DNA of 64,000 nt. It comes from Adiantum capillus-veneris. Its lineage: Eukaryota; Streptophyta; Polypodiopsida; Polypodiales; Pteridaceae. Location: assembly GCA_014529385.2 (NCBI GenBank), contig CM043944.1, positions 169,271,740 to 169,335,739 on the forward strand, in the 5' to 3' direction. The notes below the pieces were generated by a model. The model did not search any database. It was not told where the DNA came from and saw nothing but the letters and a program-made list of their open reading frames with translations. Positions 1 to 10,990 of the stretch are shown here, piece by piece (the first letter of the stretch is position 1; each line of letters begins with the position of its first letter). A program made the position numbers and the translations under genes.

Positions 1-99
1 AGGTATCGCCTCGGGGTATATGCTGTGCATGGGTTAAAAAAACCGTGCTAATGCATGGCCTTGTAACATGGCCCTACCTTATGCATACGCGGTCAATGC

Positions 100-815
100 A
101 TGGTAAAAGTAATGCTGTGCGAGAGGAGGGAATAAGCAAGACGCTTATTGGCATTCGACGTCAAGGTTTCCTGTTTGTTGTTGGTTTGCTTGGCAGATTT
201 TCTTTGCAATTAAAAGTTGTAATTCTGCCGCTCTTTGTTTGATCGTCTTCTTTGCGAAGGTGCCTTGGTTTTTCGCTACTGTAGGTATGACCGTTGTGGT
301 CTCGGTGGAGAGAATTGTCGTGGCTGATATGGCCGTAATCTTTTTCTCTTTTGCTTTCCATTTGTAGCTTTGTTTTGGATGCGTTTGTAGGTTTATTGCC
401 TCTTTTTTGGTCTTGGTGGCTTTTTTGTTGATCGGCATCCACACAGATTGATTTGCCGATGTCGTTTGTCTGGCTCTGCTGGTTTTGCTTGTATTGAAGG
501 GAGTTCCTGTAGCATCGCCTTGGGGATCCAAACGTGTTTCTCATGTAGTTGGCGATTGAGCATGTTCTTCGGTATCCATATTTGTTTGATGACTCTGTTT
601 GGTGTTTGATTAACCTGGTTTTTTGGAGGCTGTTTGCTAGTGCACTGTGGTTTGTAGGCTCGTTCACGTAGATCTTTCCGTACCAATACTTGTTGTTTGC
701 TTATTGCTGACTTTGATCTATTCTTTCTCGCCTCTGGTATCTCAACGTTTGATTGAAGACAGTTGGCTGTTTCTTGTGTATCCTTCGTAGGTATCTTTTG
801 TTGGTTAAGTGGCAC
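100..815 (-). pseudogene. C-terminal polar tail of family A copy 1
   Basis: Overlapping decayed readings rich in Gln, Asn, Lys and Thr. A WIPK motif occurs twice (IWIPKNML and VWIPKAML, about 495-585). Copy 2 has WVPKAQLKDKL and IWIPKTSS at the same place (about 62990-63050), so this tail is part of the family. The AACCCATGCACA string near 25-40 on the minus strand also occurs near 63480 in copy 2, which places position 1 close to the 3' end of the element. The function is not known. Confidence 0.5.
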
Positions 816-959
816 CCATCTATTTTTCTCTTGATCAATTTATTGTGGCACCATTATTGGGTTCTTTCGGGTTGTTTGAGCAAAGGCTACCACTTGGTGT
901 TCTTGTGCTTGTTGAATTATGACTGTATTCAAACTCCAATCTATCTGCACATTATATTC

Positions 960-1560
960 TTTCTGTCATGGTTGTCCCAATAAAATTGGGTGTAGTGTGC
1001 TCGCATCCTCAACCACATAAAACTTGTGGGGATAAACATTCTGATGTACTTGTATATGCGATATCATCCAGCCCAATCTGCTTAATGAATTTGAGGTACT
1101 GCTTTCCAGCACTTGTTGAGTAGGATGTAGTTGATCTTTGAGTTGGAGGTGATTATATAATTTGCAAGAAATCATATTTGCTTGAGCTCGAGAATCAAGC
1201 AATGCCGTCGATTCAACTTGATTGCTACTCACTTTGACTGCAATTATTGGTTCCACTGTGTCTTCACCAAAATTCGTTAATCGAATAACATTTATTCGCA
1301 ACGGTGATCCACTTTGTTGTTGTTGTCGTAGAAGCCTTCTTTTTGCAATGGGTTCTTTTGCTTCTGCTTGTGCTTATTCTCGTACCCTCTGTTTCTCCTT
1401 CATCCATTGTTTTTCTTGATGGATTTGTTGAAGCATATCCTGTGTTAGTGGTAAATGATATTCTTTTACCCCACACCCACAAATCCACTTTGTCCCTCAG
1501 TAGTCCATACCTCTCGTAACGACCGTTTTAGTTCTTGGTATTTCTTTTTACGCTCCATTT
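960..1560 (-). pseudogene. deletion junction and second retropepsin-like domain, family A copy 1
   Basis: After the stop at 1565 the reading ERKKKYQELKRSLREVWTTE matches the end of the copy 2 linker (EQKNKYQELKKALKEMYTTE). It then passes, near 1490, into YHLPLTQDMLQQIH, which matches YHLPLTNELLEKIH located after the integrase in copy 2 (about 62276). From 1301 to 966 follows a retropepsin-like fold: LLDSRAQANMIS (Asp-Ser-Gly changed to Asp-Ser-Arg, 1168-1203), a middle strand region and a final ILLGQP. The equivalent in copy 2 is at 62500-62925. Frameshifts and two stops interrupt the junction region. Confidence 0.7.
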
Positions 1561-1564
1561 TGGT

Positions 1565-2227
1565 TCACTCTAGATCTTTTGTCTTTTCCTGTTTTGATTG
1601 TTGAGATTTTCTTGATTTTGTTTCTGTTTTAGTCTTCTGTGCTTGTTTTATTTCCTCATGCGTCCTTTCCCTTCGAACTCTTGAGAATCTTCCTAATATT
1701 TGGTCTTTTACACAATCCTCTGCCTTGACAAGCATTAGATAGTGAGTTTCATCTTTTATCCTGGGCATCCGGTTCTCTCTAATTTTGTTTTCTGCTCTTT
1801 TTTTTCTATAGCGTTCCTTGCGTCTAGGGTGTTGATTTGCAAAATCATAAAACTTGATATCCGCGGTTGTCTCCCCACACTCGCTTGAGATGTCTGAACA
1901 CTTGTTATCTGCATCGTTACTTAATTCCAGATGCTCAGAGGAGTTATAAAACTCTTCTTGTTCGGGTGAGTCTACATTCTCATCTCCTGCTGGTATAAGA
2001 TTTACCATGTAATAGGGTAGCACATCATAGCCATCCTTATCGCAAAATTTTGTTGTTGGGCTATCTGTAATGGTACAGACATCCAATGTTGCTAGTATGT
2101 GTTCCCATTCCAGAGGTTCTAAGGCGTCTTCGGGAAAAGGTTCCGAAATATAATCCTTGTCCTCAATCGCTCTTTCTAATATGCATTCCTCTCTTTTCAA
2201 GCTTCCACAATGTGAAGCTCCGCACAT
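1565..2227 (-). pseudogene. basic linker region between protease and RT, family A copy 1
   Basis: A 220-residue open reading beginning MCGASHCGSLKREECILER. Copy 2 has MCGALENGSLKREECILER at 58147, followed by the same blocks: ILATLDVC, FCDKDGYD, then a basic patch (RRKERYRKKR; RRQKWYRRKR in copy 2) and DCVKDQILGR. The function is unknown; its place between protease and RT and its charge suggest a nucleic-acid-binding spacer (inference). It ends in a lysine/glutamine-rich tail and a stop at 1565. Confidence 0.65.
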
Positions 2228-2242
2228 CCATAGCTCTTTTTT

Positions 2243-3193
2243 CTACCCTAACCATGCTGGGAGTTCGGACCCTGCCAATGTAGCTGAATCAAACTCTTCT
2301 ACTAGTGTCTGGTTCACATCCTTGTAACTATGGTCTTTTAGGTATATTTTGGTTGTAGTCTCCCCCCGTCTGAGGTATATGTGGTCATAACCCCAATCCT
2401 GGACCATCTTTAATTTTCTCATGAATGGTCTTCCGAAGATGATCTCGTAATTGTTCTTTTTGTCGATATCAACTATTGCAAATGTATGCTTACACTCGAT
2501 CTCGCAAGAGGTGACAATTACTTTTTCTAAAAGTCCTAGAGGCTTTTCTATGAACCCATCTGCCAGTTGCAATTTCATTCTGGTAGCTCTCAAAGCCGGT
2601 TTTCCCCATTTTTTCCAGATTTCTTTGGCGGCAATAGTGACTCCCACTCCACTACCAAGAATAGCTTTGTATACTACTCCCTGGAATTCTAATGGTAGTG
2701 TGGTATTTCCATCTTCTCCCTCGTAATATTCTCCAACCTTGTTTAAAGGTACTGGCCTAGTGTTTAGTTGAGGCTTGTCCAATTCTCTGATCCCTTCTTG
2801 AAGCTTCGAGGTAGGGTCTTTTACTCCAAATTTTTCTAAGCATTTGCCTACGGTGGTCCACATATTTGATCGTAACCTCAGGAGTTTGGCCAACGTGATT
2901 GTGCATGCCACAGGTGTGGACAATAACTCAATCAAACCTTGTGAATACACTACTCTATTAGGATAAAGTCTTTGAGATGGGATTGCTCTCACCTCATACT
3001 TAGCTTCATACTCCCCTAGGTAAGAGGGTAGAGTTTTTAGCGAGTCTGGTTGGCTGTGCCCCGAACTAATTGAAACTTGGTCCCCCCCTTGTGAATGCAT
3101 ATCAAAGTTCATTTGTGATCTTGCCTCAAACTCTTCAATGGGAGGTAAGATCTCATTTTTCCCCTTTCTAGTGCTATTTATTTGGCGGTTCAC
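2243..3193 (-). pseudogene. first retropepsin-like domain of family A copy 1
   Basis: A 316-residue open stretch. Residues 175-285 match the retropepsin pattern of Ty3/gypsy elements: the active-site region, then MKLQLADG, KPLGLLEKV, a hydrophobic strand ending AIVD, and IIFGRPFM followed by QDW. The catalytic Asp-Ser/Thr-Gly position reads LGSG (about 2636-2670), so the aspartate is lost and this copy should be inactive. The plus-strand relative reads DCGA at the same place. About 150 residues before the domain (LPSYLGEYE, RPVPLNKVGEYYEGEDG) are conserved in copy 2 (LPSYLGDNE, RSVPMNKVREYYEGKEG), so they belong to the family polyprotein rather than to chance. Confidence 0.75.
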
Positions 3194-3488
3194 CCTGTTA
3201 GCTTCATTTGATTCTCGGATTTTCTTTCATAGGTCATCTATACTGTTACAATCCTTACCCATTTCTACCAATGTTTTAGGCTGGAAACCATCAATTTCTC
3301 ATTGTATTTGGCACTATGATAGGTTCTCTCCTACACTCAAAGGCAGTCGTGAGTCTTTCCTTCGTGTCAACTTGTTTCTCTAGAGTTGGTTTGATAGGGG
3401 TTGGAGCTGGCACCTCGTGCCAACTTGCAGGTTTACCAAGTGGATTTTCTATCAAGGATTGGGCTCTTTCAACCATCTTTCGACACAT

Positions 3489-6445
3489 TTACAACCTCTG
3501 TTTTTCTATTTCTGCATATGGATAAGTAATCCATCTTTGCTCTTGGTTTTGGTTGTTTTTGAGTCTGGCTTCATATGCTTTTAAAAGTGCGTCCAACTGC
3601 TCATTTACTTTTTCTACCAGCACGGATCCTCCGGATCCTACACTTTTGGGTTCTACTATTTCCTTGGCTCCTTTGGTTGTAGCAGTGTGTGAACTTAAAC
3701 TAGTTAGATCCTCTAACCACTCCAATCCATCCTTTGTGTGTTTTAACTCCTCGGATAGAGCCGTTTGCTCTCGTTCTCTCCTGGATTTTATACGCGCCTT
3801 TCTAGCTTTCCAAGTGCTTCTTTGATTTTTCATTTCTACACTTGGGGCATCGGTCTTTGGCTCTTCAATTATGGGTTCGTCTATCATTCTTTGAGCTTGT
3901 GCTTGTGTCACTGCCTGAATAGGTATTACTGTCTCGTTTTCTGACCCTCCACTGGGAGGCACGGCTTCCAGCATGGTCAAAGTAGTTTTTGCTCCTTTGC
4001 GCAGATTCTTAGGGCAATTAGGAATCAAGTGAGTAGTTCCACACTTGGTGCAATACGCGTTGACTCTAATGATTTCATCGTGAGGACAATCCCTTAGCCA
4101 ATGATCTTTGCCACACTTGTAGCAAGGTCCCTTAGGTTGTTGAGGTGCTCCTTGAGCTCCTCTTTGTTGGTACACATGCCTCTACCCGTCCATGCCTCCG
4201 TTGGCTATGAACAACAATGTTCTTTCATCCAAGCTGTATCTTCCTTCTCCTGCTGCCTGTGCAGTTGTTGGTGGTCCTATACTTCCAATCATGCTCCAAG
4301 GTTCTGGCGTTGTGGGTTCTTCCGGTGGATAATAGATAGGATTTGCTGCATATCCATTGGAATCTTTGTAATATGCATGCATAGGTACCAAAGACTTCTC
4401 TTCTGGTTCGTTTACCATTGGTGTGTATCTTATGCCGACCGGTAGTAATCCTGGTAGGGGTGATTGTTGCCCTAATACTAGTTGTGGTCTTTCAACACCT
4501 ACAGGTCCTGGTAGCTTACCTGCTTGATACCTAGGCATCGGTGGAAGTTCAGGAGATGCTACCTGAGCGGGGGGAGCATAAGGTTGCTCTCTCACATATT
4601 CCTTGTTATAATAACATTCCTCCGTCACATGGTTTGTCCATTTTTGTTCAATTGCACACCACTTTGGCTACTTAGCCTGAGGCTTGGAATACATATTAAT
4701 TTTTTTTAGCACTTCCTCCACAAGGTACTCCTGGCTTACAGCTACTTCTCCTTTCGGTGCTGTCTTAGTGGACTTGCTTCCACTTTGTTGTGAGGATGAA
4801 TCATCATCAAGATCCTTGAATTCACCCTCCTTGTAGACCGCACAATTGTCTACAAGATAAAGAGCCTCCTTAGTTAACTCATTTAATGTCGTGCTCCTCT
4901 TCATATGTAAGTCCTTCTGAAGATCTGCGTTCCTTAGTCCTTGAATAAATATAAGCATAAGTCTGGACTGAGTTGGCAGTTCTTCCACAGGGCAGAACTT
5001 CACATATCTTTTTAGTCGTAGAGCTGTCTTTCGCACAGATTTCCCTTCTTTTTGTTTGAATTTATGGATTTATGAGACTATAATATGAGCTTTGTGAGAA
5101 TTCCTTAATAAACTCGTCAAAAACCTCCTCCATAGACTCAAAATCTCTACGCTCCACAGAGTCAAACCAAGTAGCGGCATCCTCTTCTAGGGTAAGTCCA
5201 AACCCTGCAAATTGAATAGGGAAGTCCAAAACCTTTTCAGCTCTAATTACACGCACAAAGGCTGCTACATGATCCCTAGGATCTCTGTTTCTCGTGTATT
5301 TCTTGTTTACCCATTTTTGCACATGAGAAGGTCTAATTCTACGATGGTCTACAAATCTCATCATTGGTTCTCCTCGTCCTACTCAATATACCTCCTCTGG
5401 CCTTCAGTAGTGGGAGGGTTCCTCTCCCAGAGGTGCCCCTAAGCCATAATTTCTTACGGTTCTTGTAAGAGGTGGTTCATCTCTTCGAACTCGTTCTATG
5501 GGTTGTCTTTCGGGCTCTGCCAACTCTTGAGTTTTTGGCTTACTCTCTCCTTGATACTGTGAATAGAGTGGTGGTTCTTGTAAATCTCTTAGCCCTCGTG
5601 CGGTTGGATAACCATCTCTATTTCAGTCTTGTTCTAATGTCGTACTTTGTTGAAGACATGCCTGCAATGATGGTTGGGTTGCTTGTTGGTTCTGGTAGTT
5701 GAACGTCTGTTGTCGGCGGTTAGAATGTGATGTTGTCTCGTACTCCTCAGAAAATGGGTTTGTTGACTTGCTAGGGGTATAGGTGGACCTTGGTACTTCT
5801 TCGGGGGCATATGTTGATGTTTCTAGAACTGTTGCCTTTTCTACCTCCTATGGGAGAATTCGTTTATATTCTTGCCCGTACCTGTCAACAAAAATGATAT
5901 CCTTCCCCATAGCAATTTCATAAGAGAACAAGTAAAGAACCTTGTCTTTGCTTAATTCATTTGGGTAGGGTTCTTTGCATCAAAAATAAGAGACTACTTC
6001 CTCGCTCTCATGATTGTAAATTCCCACATTCTCATTATAGGTAGAGACCCTAGTTGTTTTTTTATCATACATAAAAAGAGCTCCAGGTCGATCAATTTTT
6101 GGAGGCGGCTCTTGAACCTCTGAGACCATTTTTCCTTTTGCCACATTATCTCCATATCTGTTGTAATCCTTAGGGTTACTAACTATTAGATAGTGGTTCC
6201 CCTTTTCGTCTTAGAATCTCTCCATTATCATAGACTCGAATTATCTCCAGTCTCTGAGAAGGTCTTTCCTCTATACAAATACACTTGAGTCTCCGATAGT
6301 CAGAATAAACTAGGGATCCCCTAGAGTTCGTTCCTTCTAAGAAGATTATAGTGAACTTGGCATCGTTCAAAGGGTTTTGGGAGGTACTTCCTCCTAGCAT
6401 TAGTCCTTCATCGGAGAAACCTCTTGGCTGTTGACTACCCATCAT
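3489..6445 (-). pseudogene. gag of family A copy 1, with two zinc knuckles
   Basis: Gag would form the virus-like particle and bind element RNA. Reading from a Met at 6445, an N-terminal proline/glutamate-rich stretch with several stops leads to a retrotransposon gag domain at 5364-4668, which contains an LTLEEDAATWFDSVE motif and a typical LRNADLQKDL segment. A proline-rich linker (4628-4182) precedes two zinc knuckles at 4086-4123 and 4012-4052. Both have the spacing C-X2-C-X3-H-X4-C, one residue shorter than the usual C-X2-C-X4-H-X4-C. A charged C-terminal stretch ends at 3489. The reading is split by stops near 5060, 4660 and 4178. The gag assignment is firm; the exact start is a guess. 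Confidence 0.75.
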
Positions 6446-6899
6446 GAAGAAGGACTTATCTGATGAAGTGTCAGTATCACTACCTTCCTCAATGATTGGG
6501 GCTAATGGATCTAGCCTTGCCTGGGTTACACTTTCTTCAGTGGATACTAAGCTACCCTGATCACCTGCCTGCTACTTTTTGGTTTCTAGGAATGTGTCTT
6601 CCTGATCTTAAATTCATCAAACTTAGCAATGCAATTTATCACGAATCCAACCACTCACCTGACAAGGGATCATTTTTCGCTGAACTTCTTGCCTTGCTGC
6701 TGAATATACCTGTACACAAGTGTTTAATTTCGGCAATCAAATCAAAACATTTAACCACTAGAGGTGGTCTTAGTAATGATTGGTATAACTGGTGGGTTAA
6801 CCTCAACCAATACTGTACTCTATACACTTCGGATGTTCTTGATTAGATCTGCCAATCTGGAACTCTACACCACCCAAGTGTTTATCAGTCTAGAGGTAA

Positions 6900-7790
6900 A
6901 GTCTTCATTCCGTCTTTGCTCCGTCAAAAGGTTAGACAAAGTCCAATTTTACTTCTGGAAGAAGTTTTGGAAGCAAGCATAGGGTGTCAACTTACACTCG
7001 ATCGACTATTGACTACCTCCTACAGAGGTCTCTACTCAATGTCTAAGTTACAGCCTTCAAAAGTACACAGGAGGAGATTTCATACAACGCTTCCAAGAGC
7101 CAAATACCCATAAGACGTTCTCAAAATGCGATGAAACTTGAGGGAAATCCTATTAACACCAATAGACCGCTCTCCCTAAGGTCCGTGAACCAAAACCCTA
7201 CCCAAAAACACCCGGTGCAAAATCACGTAGGATGTCTGACAGGTTTTTGCAAGTCGTCATTTTTGAAAACTAAAGTGCGTAATGTGTAGCCCTACTCATT
7301 GCAAACGTGTGGATATGCTGAAATGTAAAAACAGACACCATATTCTCACCGAATCACCAGAAATAGCTCACGGGTCAATCTTGCAAAGACGGGGCTGTAC
7401 ACGTGCAATGTAGGTGTTGGCACGTAGCTGTCTCTGGGGGCAACACGCTGCACATCTCCGCACTCGATTCTGACCACCAGTATGCGCGTAGCGTCAAGAT
7501 AAACTCTCACTCTCTCTCGTACACAGAATACGCTTCTCACAGACGCTTGATAAAAATCAACAAAAGGGTCCTTTCATTAAGGTCAAAATTTGGTATAAAT
7601 ACCTTCCAATTATAATATCTCAAGTTCCAAAGTAAAATCTTACTCAGTCTAATGGCAAAAATAATATACAAAATTGGAAACTTCTGCAAGCCCCAAGTGT
7701 TTTCAAATGAAATTACACGTTTTTTTTTAATCAGGGAATGACTACATAGGATTTCTTTCTTTTCGTATTCTGCCACTCTTTAGTTGAGTG
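6900..7790. other. stretch without a recognisable gene
   Basis: Mixed composition and no long open frame. It probably holds the 5' untranslated region or LTR of the minus-strand gypsy copy to the left, but I found no primer site, paired LTR or protein similarity. Confidence 0.4.
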
Positions 7791-7792
7791 TA

Positions 7793-8025
7793 GCCGCCAG
7801 TCTTCTGCTAACAAGGACCGGCTCCACATAAATCCGCTCCTCAACTATTGTCATGTTCTCTAAATTCTCTCTCTGGCAAAACTATTGATCATGCCAAGTT
7901 AACTAATTGCTATGATTATGTTGTTATCTTCAACTATGTTGACCCGCTATACTCACAAAGTAATTTCTGAAAAGTATTCTCATTAATATCCGCTACTCTC
8001 AAGTTAATAGGCCAATTCCATTACA
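7793..8025 (+). repeat. diverged LTR 3' fragment related to the 29-37 kb gypsy LTR
   Basis: GGACCGGCTCCA then AAATCCG, CTCAACT and TTGTCAT, followed by TTCTCATTAATATCCGCTAC and TAATAGGCCAATTCC-ATTACAC, run parallel to the last roughly 230 bases of the LTRs at 30395-30627 and 36930-37153 (GGACCGGCTCCA, CTCATTTCCGCTAC, TTAGGCCATTAA, TTACA). It is an older, strongly diverged copy of that LTR end. Confidence 0.6.
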
Positions 8026-8239
8026 CTAACTATTGTGATTGGTCTGTGTATATCACTTCAATATGAGCTAAGTGAGTTAGCAAATGATCTTTCCAAACTC
8101 TATCTTTGCAAAGAGCTAAAGGACTAATTGCAACTTGAAAACTGAGTTATCATGTATCAATTTTGATCCTATGGAACCCAAAATTGACCAGTGACCTTGT
8201 ATTATGTTGCTCTAACACTGTACAAGCTCAAAAGTCCAA

Positions 8240-9575
8240 AATCTTCTCGCTAGGGCTCAAAAGTAAATAATCTGATTATTTTTTTTTCTCGATTTTTGTC
8301 ACTTTTTAGAATTCTTTTGCCATATAGACACCTTGTTGAAGTCTTTGGACAAGTTTCACTGAGTTTGAACAAGATTTGTCCAAGTTATCAACTGTTTAGT
8401 GTCCGCAGACTCAGTTTTCAAAAATCTGGCTTAAGTCTCACTTCTGTGATCCAAATTTCACCACACTTGATATGTGGAAACTACTTGATATGCTTGACCA
8501 TGTGGTATACTCATTTGTGCAAAAAATCTCAATTCTGGAGCAAATATAAATAATCTAATTATTTACTTTCTCAATATTTCTCAGTTTGTTCTCACTTTTT
8601 AAAATTGTTTTTCCATATAGACACCTTGTTGAAGTTTCTGGACAAGTTTCACTGAGATTGAACAAGATTTGTCCAAGTTATCAAGCTGTTTAATGTCAGC
8701 AAACTCAATTTTTGAGAATTTGGCTTAAGTCTCACTTTTGTGATCCAAATTTCACCAAACTTGATATGTGGACTCTACTTGATATGATTGACCCTGTGGT
8801 ATACTCAGTTGTGCAAAAAATCTCAATTCTAGAGCAGATGTAAATAATCATGATTATTTAATTCTGGGGCCTTTTAGCATTTTTTACCAAGATGATGACA
8901 CAAATAGGTAAAGCAACTCAACTTAAGCTCCCTAGCAAAGTTTCACCAAGTTTGGATAAACCCTGCTCAATTTGATAGCAGTTTTGTGTCTACAGATTGT
9001 CTTTACAAAACTGGTTACAATTTTCACCTTATAGATCCAAATCTTACCAAATTTGATACGTGTGCTCAATATAACATGATAAAACTTGTAGTATGCTTAG
9101 TTGATAAGAAAAGTTGAAAAATAGGACAAAAGTAAATAATCGTGATTATTTACTTTTGGCAACTTTTTGCATCTTTTTTGTCATCTGATCATATAGACAT
9201 GTTTAACACTTCAATCTAAGCCTCTGAGTCAAGTTTCACTAAATTTAAGCAAGATTTATCAAGTCACACTCAAGTTCTCGATAATTAGTACAAATTTCAA
9301 ATTTTCTCAAGGTTTGGTCTGTTTTGTGATCCAAATTCCATGAGCCTTTACAAAAGATGTTAGTAATCATGCATAGAGTCTTTGGTATCAACCTTGGTTA
9401 ATTTTGAGCTAAAAGTAAATAATCATGATTATTTACTTTTGGCCTAAAATGAACACTTTTTGCAATTTTTTCAATGGACAGTCTTTTTATGACCTGTTTT
9501 AAGTCTCTGAGTCAAGGTAAAACTTATTTTGGCCTAAATTCTCAAGAAAAAGTAAATAATCTGAGTTTTTATAAA
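8240..9575. repeat. satellite-like tandem array, about 283-294 bp monomer with a palindromic core
   Basis: Five palindromic cores lie at about 8262-8282, 8547-8566, 8841-8860, 9131-9154 and 9411-9440, spaced about 284, 294, 292 and 283 bases. A partial sixth is at 9549. The 9411-9440 core is a perfect 30-base palindrome whose left half is AAAAGTAAATAATCA. Between cores the monomers share ATAGACACCTTGTTGAAG, ACAAGTTTCACTGAG, AAGATTTGTCCAAGTTATCA and GATCCAAATTTCACCA, with divergence rising to the right. It may be the untranslated region of the minus-strand element whose primer site is at about 10096. Confidence 0.85.
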
Positions 9576-10093
9576 CTCTTCAAAATTTACCTCAGTTACA
9601 TCCTTAAGCTTACTCATTGGTTCATACAACTTTTAGACCATAATCTCCAGCTGGATTCAGTGGTTGACAGTCTTTTGGTGCTTTTTCAAGCCGTAGATCT
9701 GAAATTTTGCAGCTTCACATAAACAACTCACAATTGATTCTTTTGGAGTGAGCAATGTTCTGAGATCCACCTCGGATTCTACTTACCCTACTCCTAAGTT
9801 CTATTTCAATTGTGTTGTGGAAAGTGTCGATAAACACTTGTTTTCTTGTTTTTTATGGTTTTCTGAGCCTTGATCTTAAAACTTGTGTCGTCCATCGATC
9901 ATTCTCGAAATCCCAATCTAATCGTACAGTCCTACAAGGTACTTAGCAAGTAAAATCTACTTCCAAGCTACCTCTACACAGCAAAAGACGACAATCTTAA
10001 GGTATGCGGTTTTAAAGAAAAAGTTTTAACTCTAAGTGATCCTAGAGAAAGTTAAAGGACAACTATACAAGACACTCGTGTTTTCTCTAGTTT
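9575..10093. other. stretch without a recognisable gene
   Basis: No coding signal. It lies between the tandem array and a primer-binding-site-like sequence and may be leader sequence of the same element. Confidence 0.3.
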
Positions 10094-10095
10094 AG

Positions 10096-10120
10096 GTCTA
10101 TTCATCCCCAACAACGACGC
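10096..10120 (-). promoter_or_regulatory. primer binding site-like sequence next to an LTR
   Basis: On the minus strand TTTGGCGTCGTTGTTGGGGA closely resembles the TGGCGCCGTTGCCGGGGA primer site common in plant Athila/Tat-type gypsy elements. It directly follows an LTR-like end reading ...CTCACA on that strand. A second, shorter match (TTTTGGCGTCGTCGAC) is at about 10583-10598. Confidence 0.55.
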
Positions 10121-10990
10121 CAAATGTGAGATGGGTTTCCAACCTCACTCCTATCTTATTGCTGACATTGTTAATCCATGGGACGAAGCTGAGTTGACTA
10201 GTGCATAGAGACAAGAGAATGTCAATCTCTTGGAAAACAATAGACAACTCGTATCTAACACAAGCTACACTCAAATGACCAAATTCATCAAAAGCCAATC
10301 GCTAATCTTCAAACAAATCATAACTGTTACAACATCAAACAATATCCGAATGTTACAAAACTTTTAGGACAAGTATATAAGACGTAAGCACACATGCTTA
10401 TGGTCTCAAACCTTAGTTTTGTGATGAAGTGCAAAAATCGCAATTATTAATAGTAGTGAGTTTTTGACCTAGTCGTTTTTGACCCAGAATGCATTTAAAT
10501 GCTTAGCAATGATGCCCCAAGGCCCCGCCTATGCTTACTTTGTGATTTTCTAGCTTAAATTACTGCTTATGATAAAATTAGGCCGCGGGTCGACGACGCC
10601 AAAAGCTATAGTTTACCATGATACCTTTACATCAATCCGTAGAGCTCTTACCTACGTTTGCAACACAACAGATGAAACTGCAACGTGACAATCGGGAAGG
10701 GAGTAGGAAGCACAAGAAGGAGAGAAGTGAGCGCCGTTAGCTCACGCTGTGTTTCTATTATCCAAAACTTAATAAAATCTTTACAAAGTTGGCTTTTATA
10801 CCTTAGCCAAGGTTTAAAATGAGTAATGTCCCGACACCCAAGATCTTTGAGGCTCCACAACTTACTATATCTGTAATTTAGGTACACTAACTGAGCTATT
10901 CTTTACATCTTGGAACTCTTATTGAACCCATAGCACGTTACAATTATCACAATGGCTAAATAAATAGGGAAATTACAATACATGGCCATT
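10121..10990 (-). repeat. 5' LTR of a minus-strand gypsy element (right limit uncertain)
   Basis: It begins TGTGAGATGGG immediately beside the primer-like site and contains a minus-strand TATA box (TATAAAA, plus coordinates 10794-10800) suited to driving transcription leftward. The far end was not located, and no partner LTR was found. Confidence 0.45.

Larger units (their letters stand above)
1..6900 (-). mobile_element. Ty3/gypsy retrotransposon, family A copy 1, lacking RT-RH-INT
   Basis: Read on the minus strand the order is a long gag (6445 to 3489), a first retropepsin-like domain (about 2.7 kb), a basic linker, then directly a second retropepsin-like domain (about 1.2 kb) and a polar tail that runs off the window. 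Reverse transcriptase, RNase H and integrase are absent. Every retained block has a counterpart in the plus-strand copy at 56.1-63.5 kb, which shows that the missing pol lies between the linker and the second protease domain. This copy could only move with help from a full relative. The 5' LTR was not identified; the right-hand limit is uncertain. Confidence 0.8.

Noticed and set aside
8240-9575. CRISPR array
   Set aside because: Units are about 290 bases, spacers are themselves repeated and diverged, and the host is a plant; it is a satellite-like tandem array.
10583-10598. A second primer-binding site
   Set aside because: It resembles the site at 10096 but no LTR end (CA) precedes it, so it is not listed as functional.
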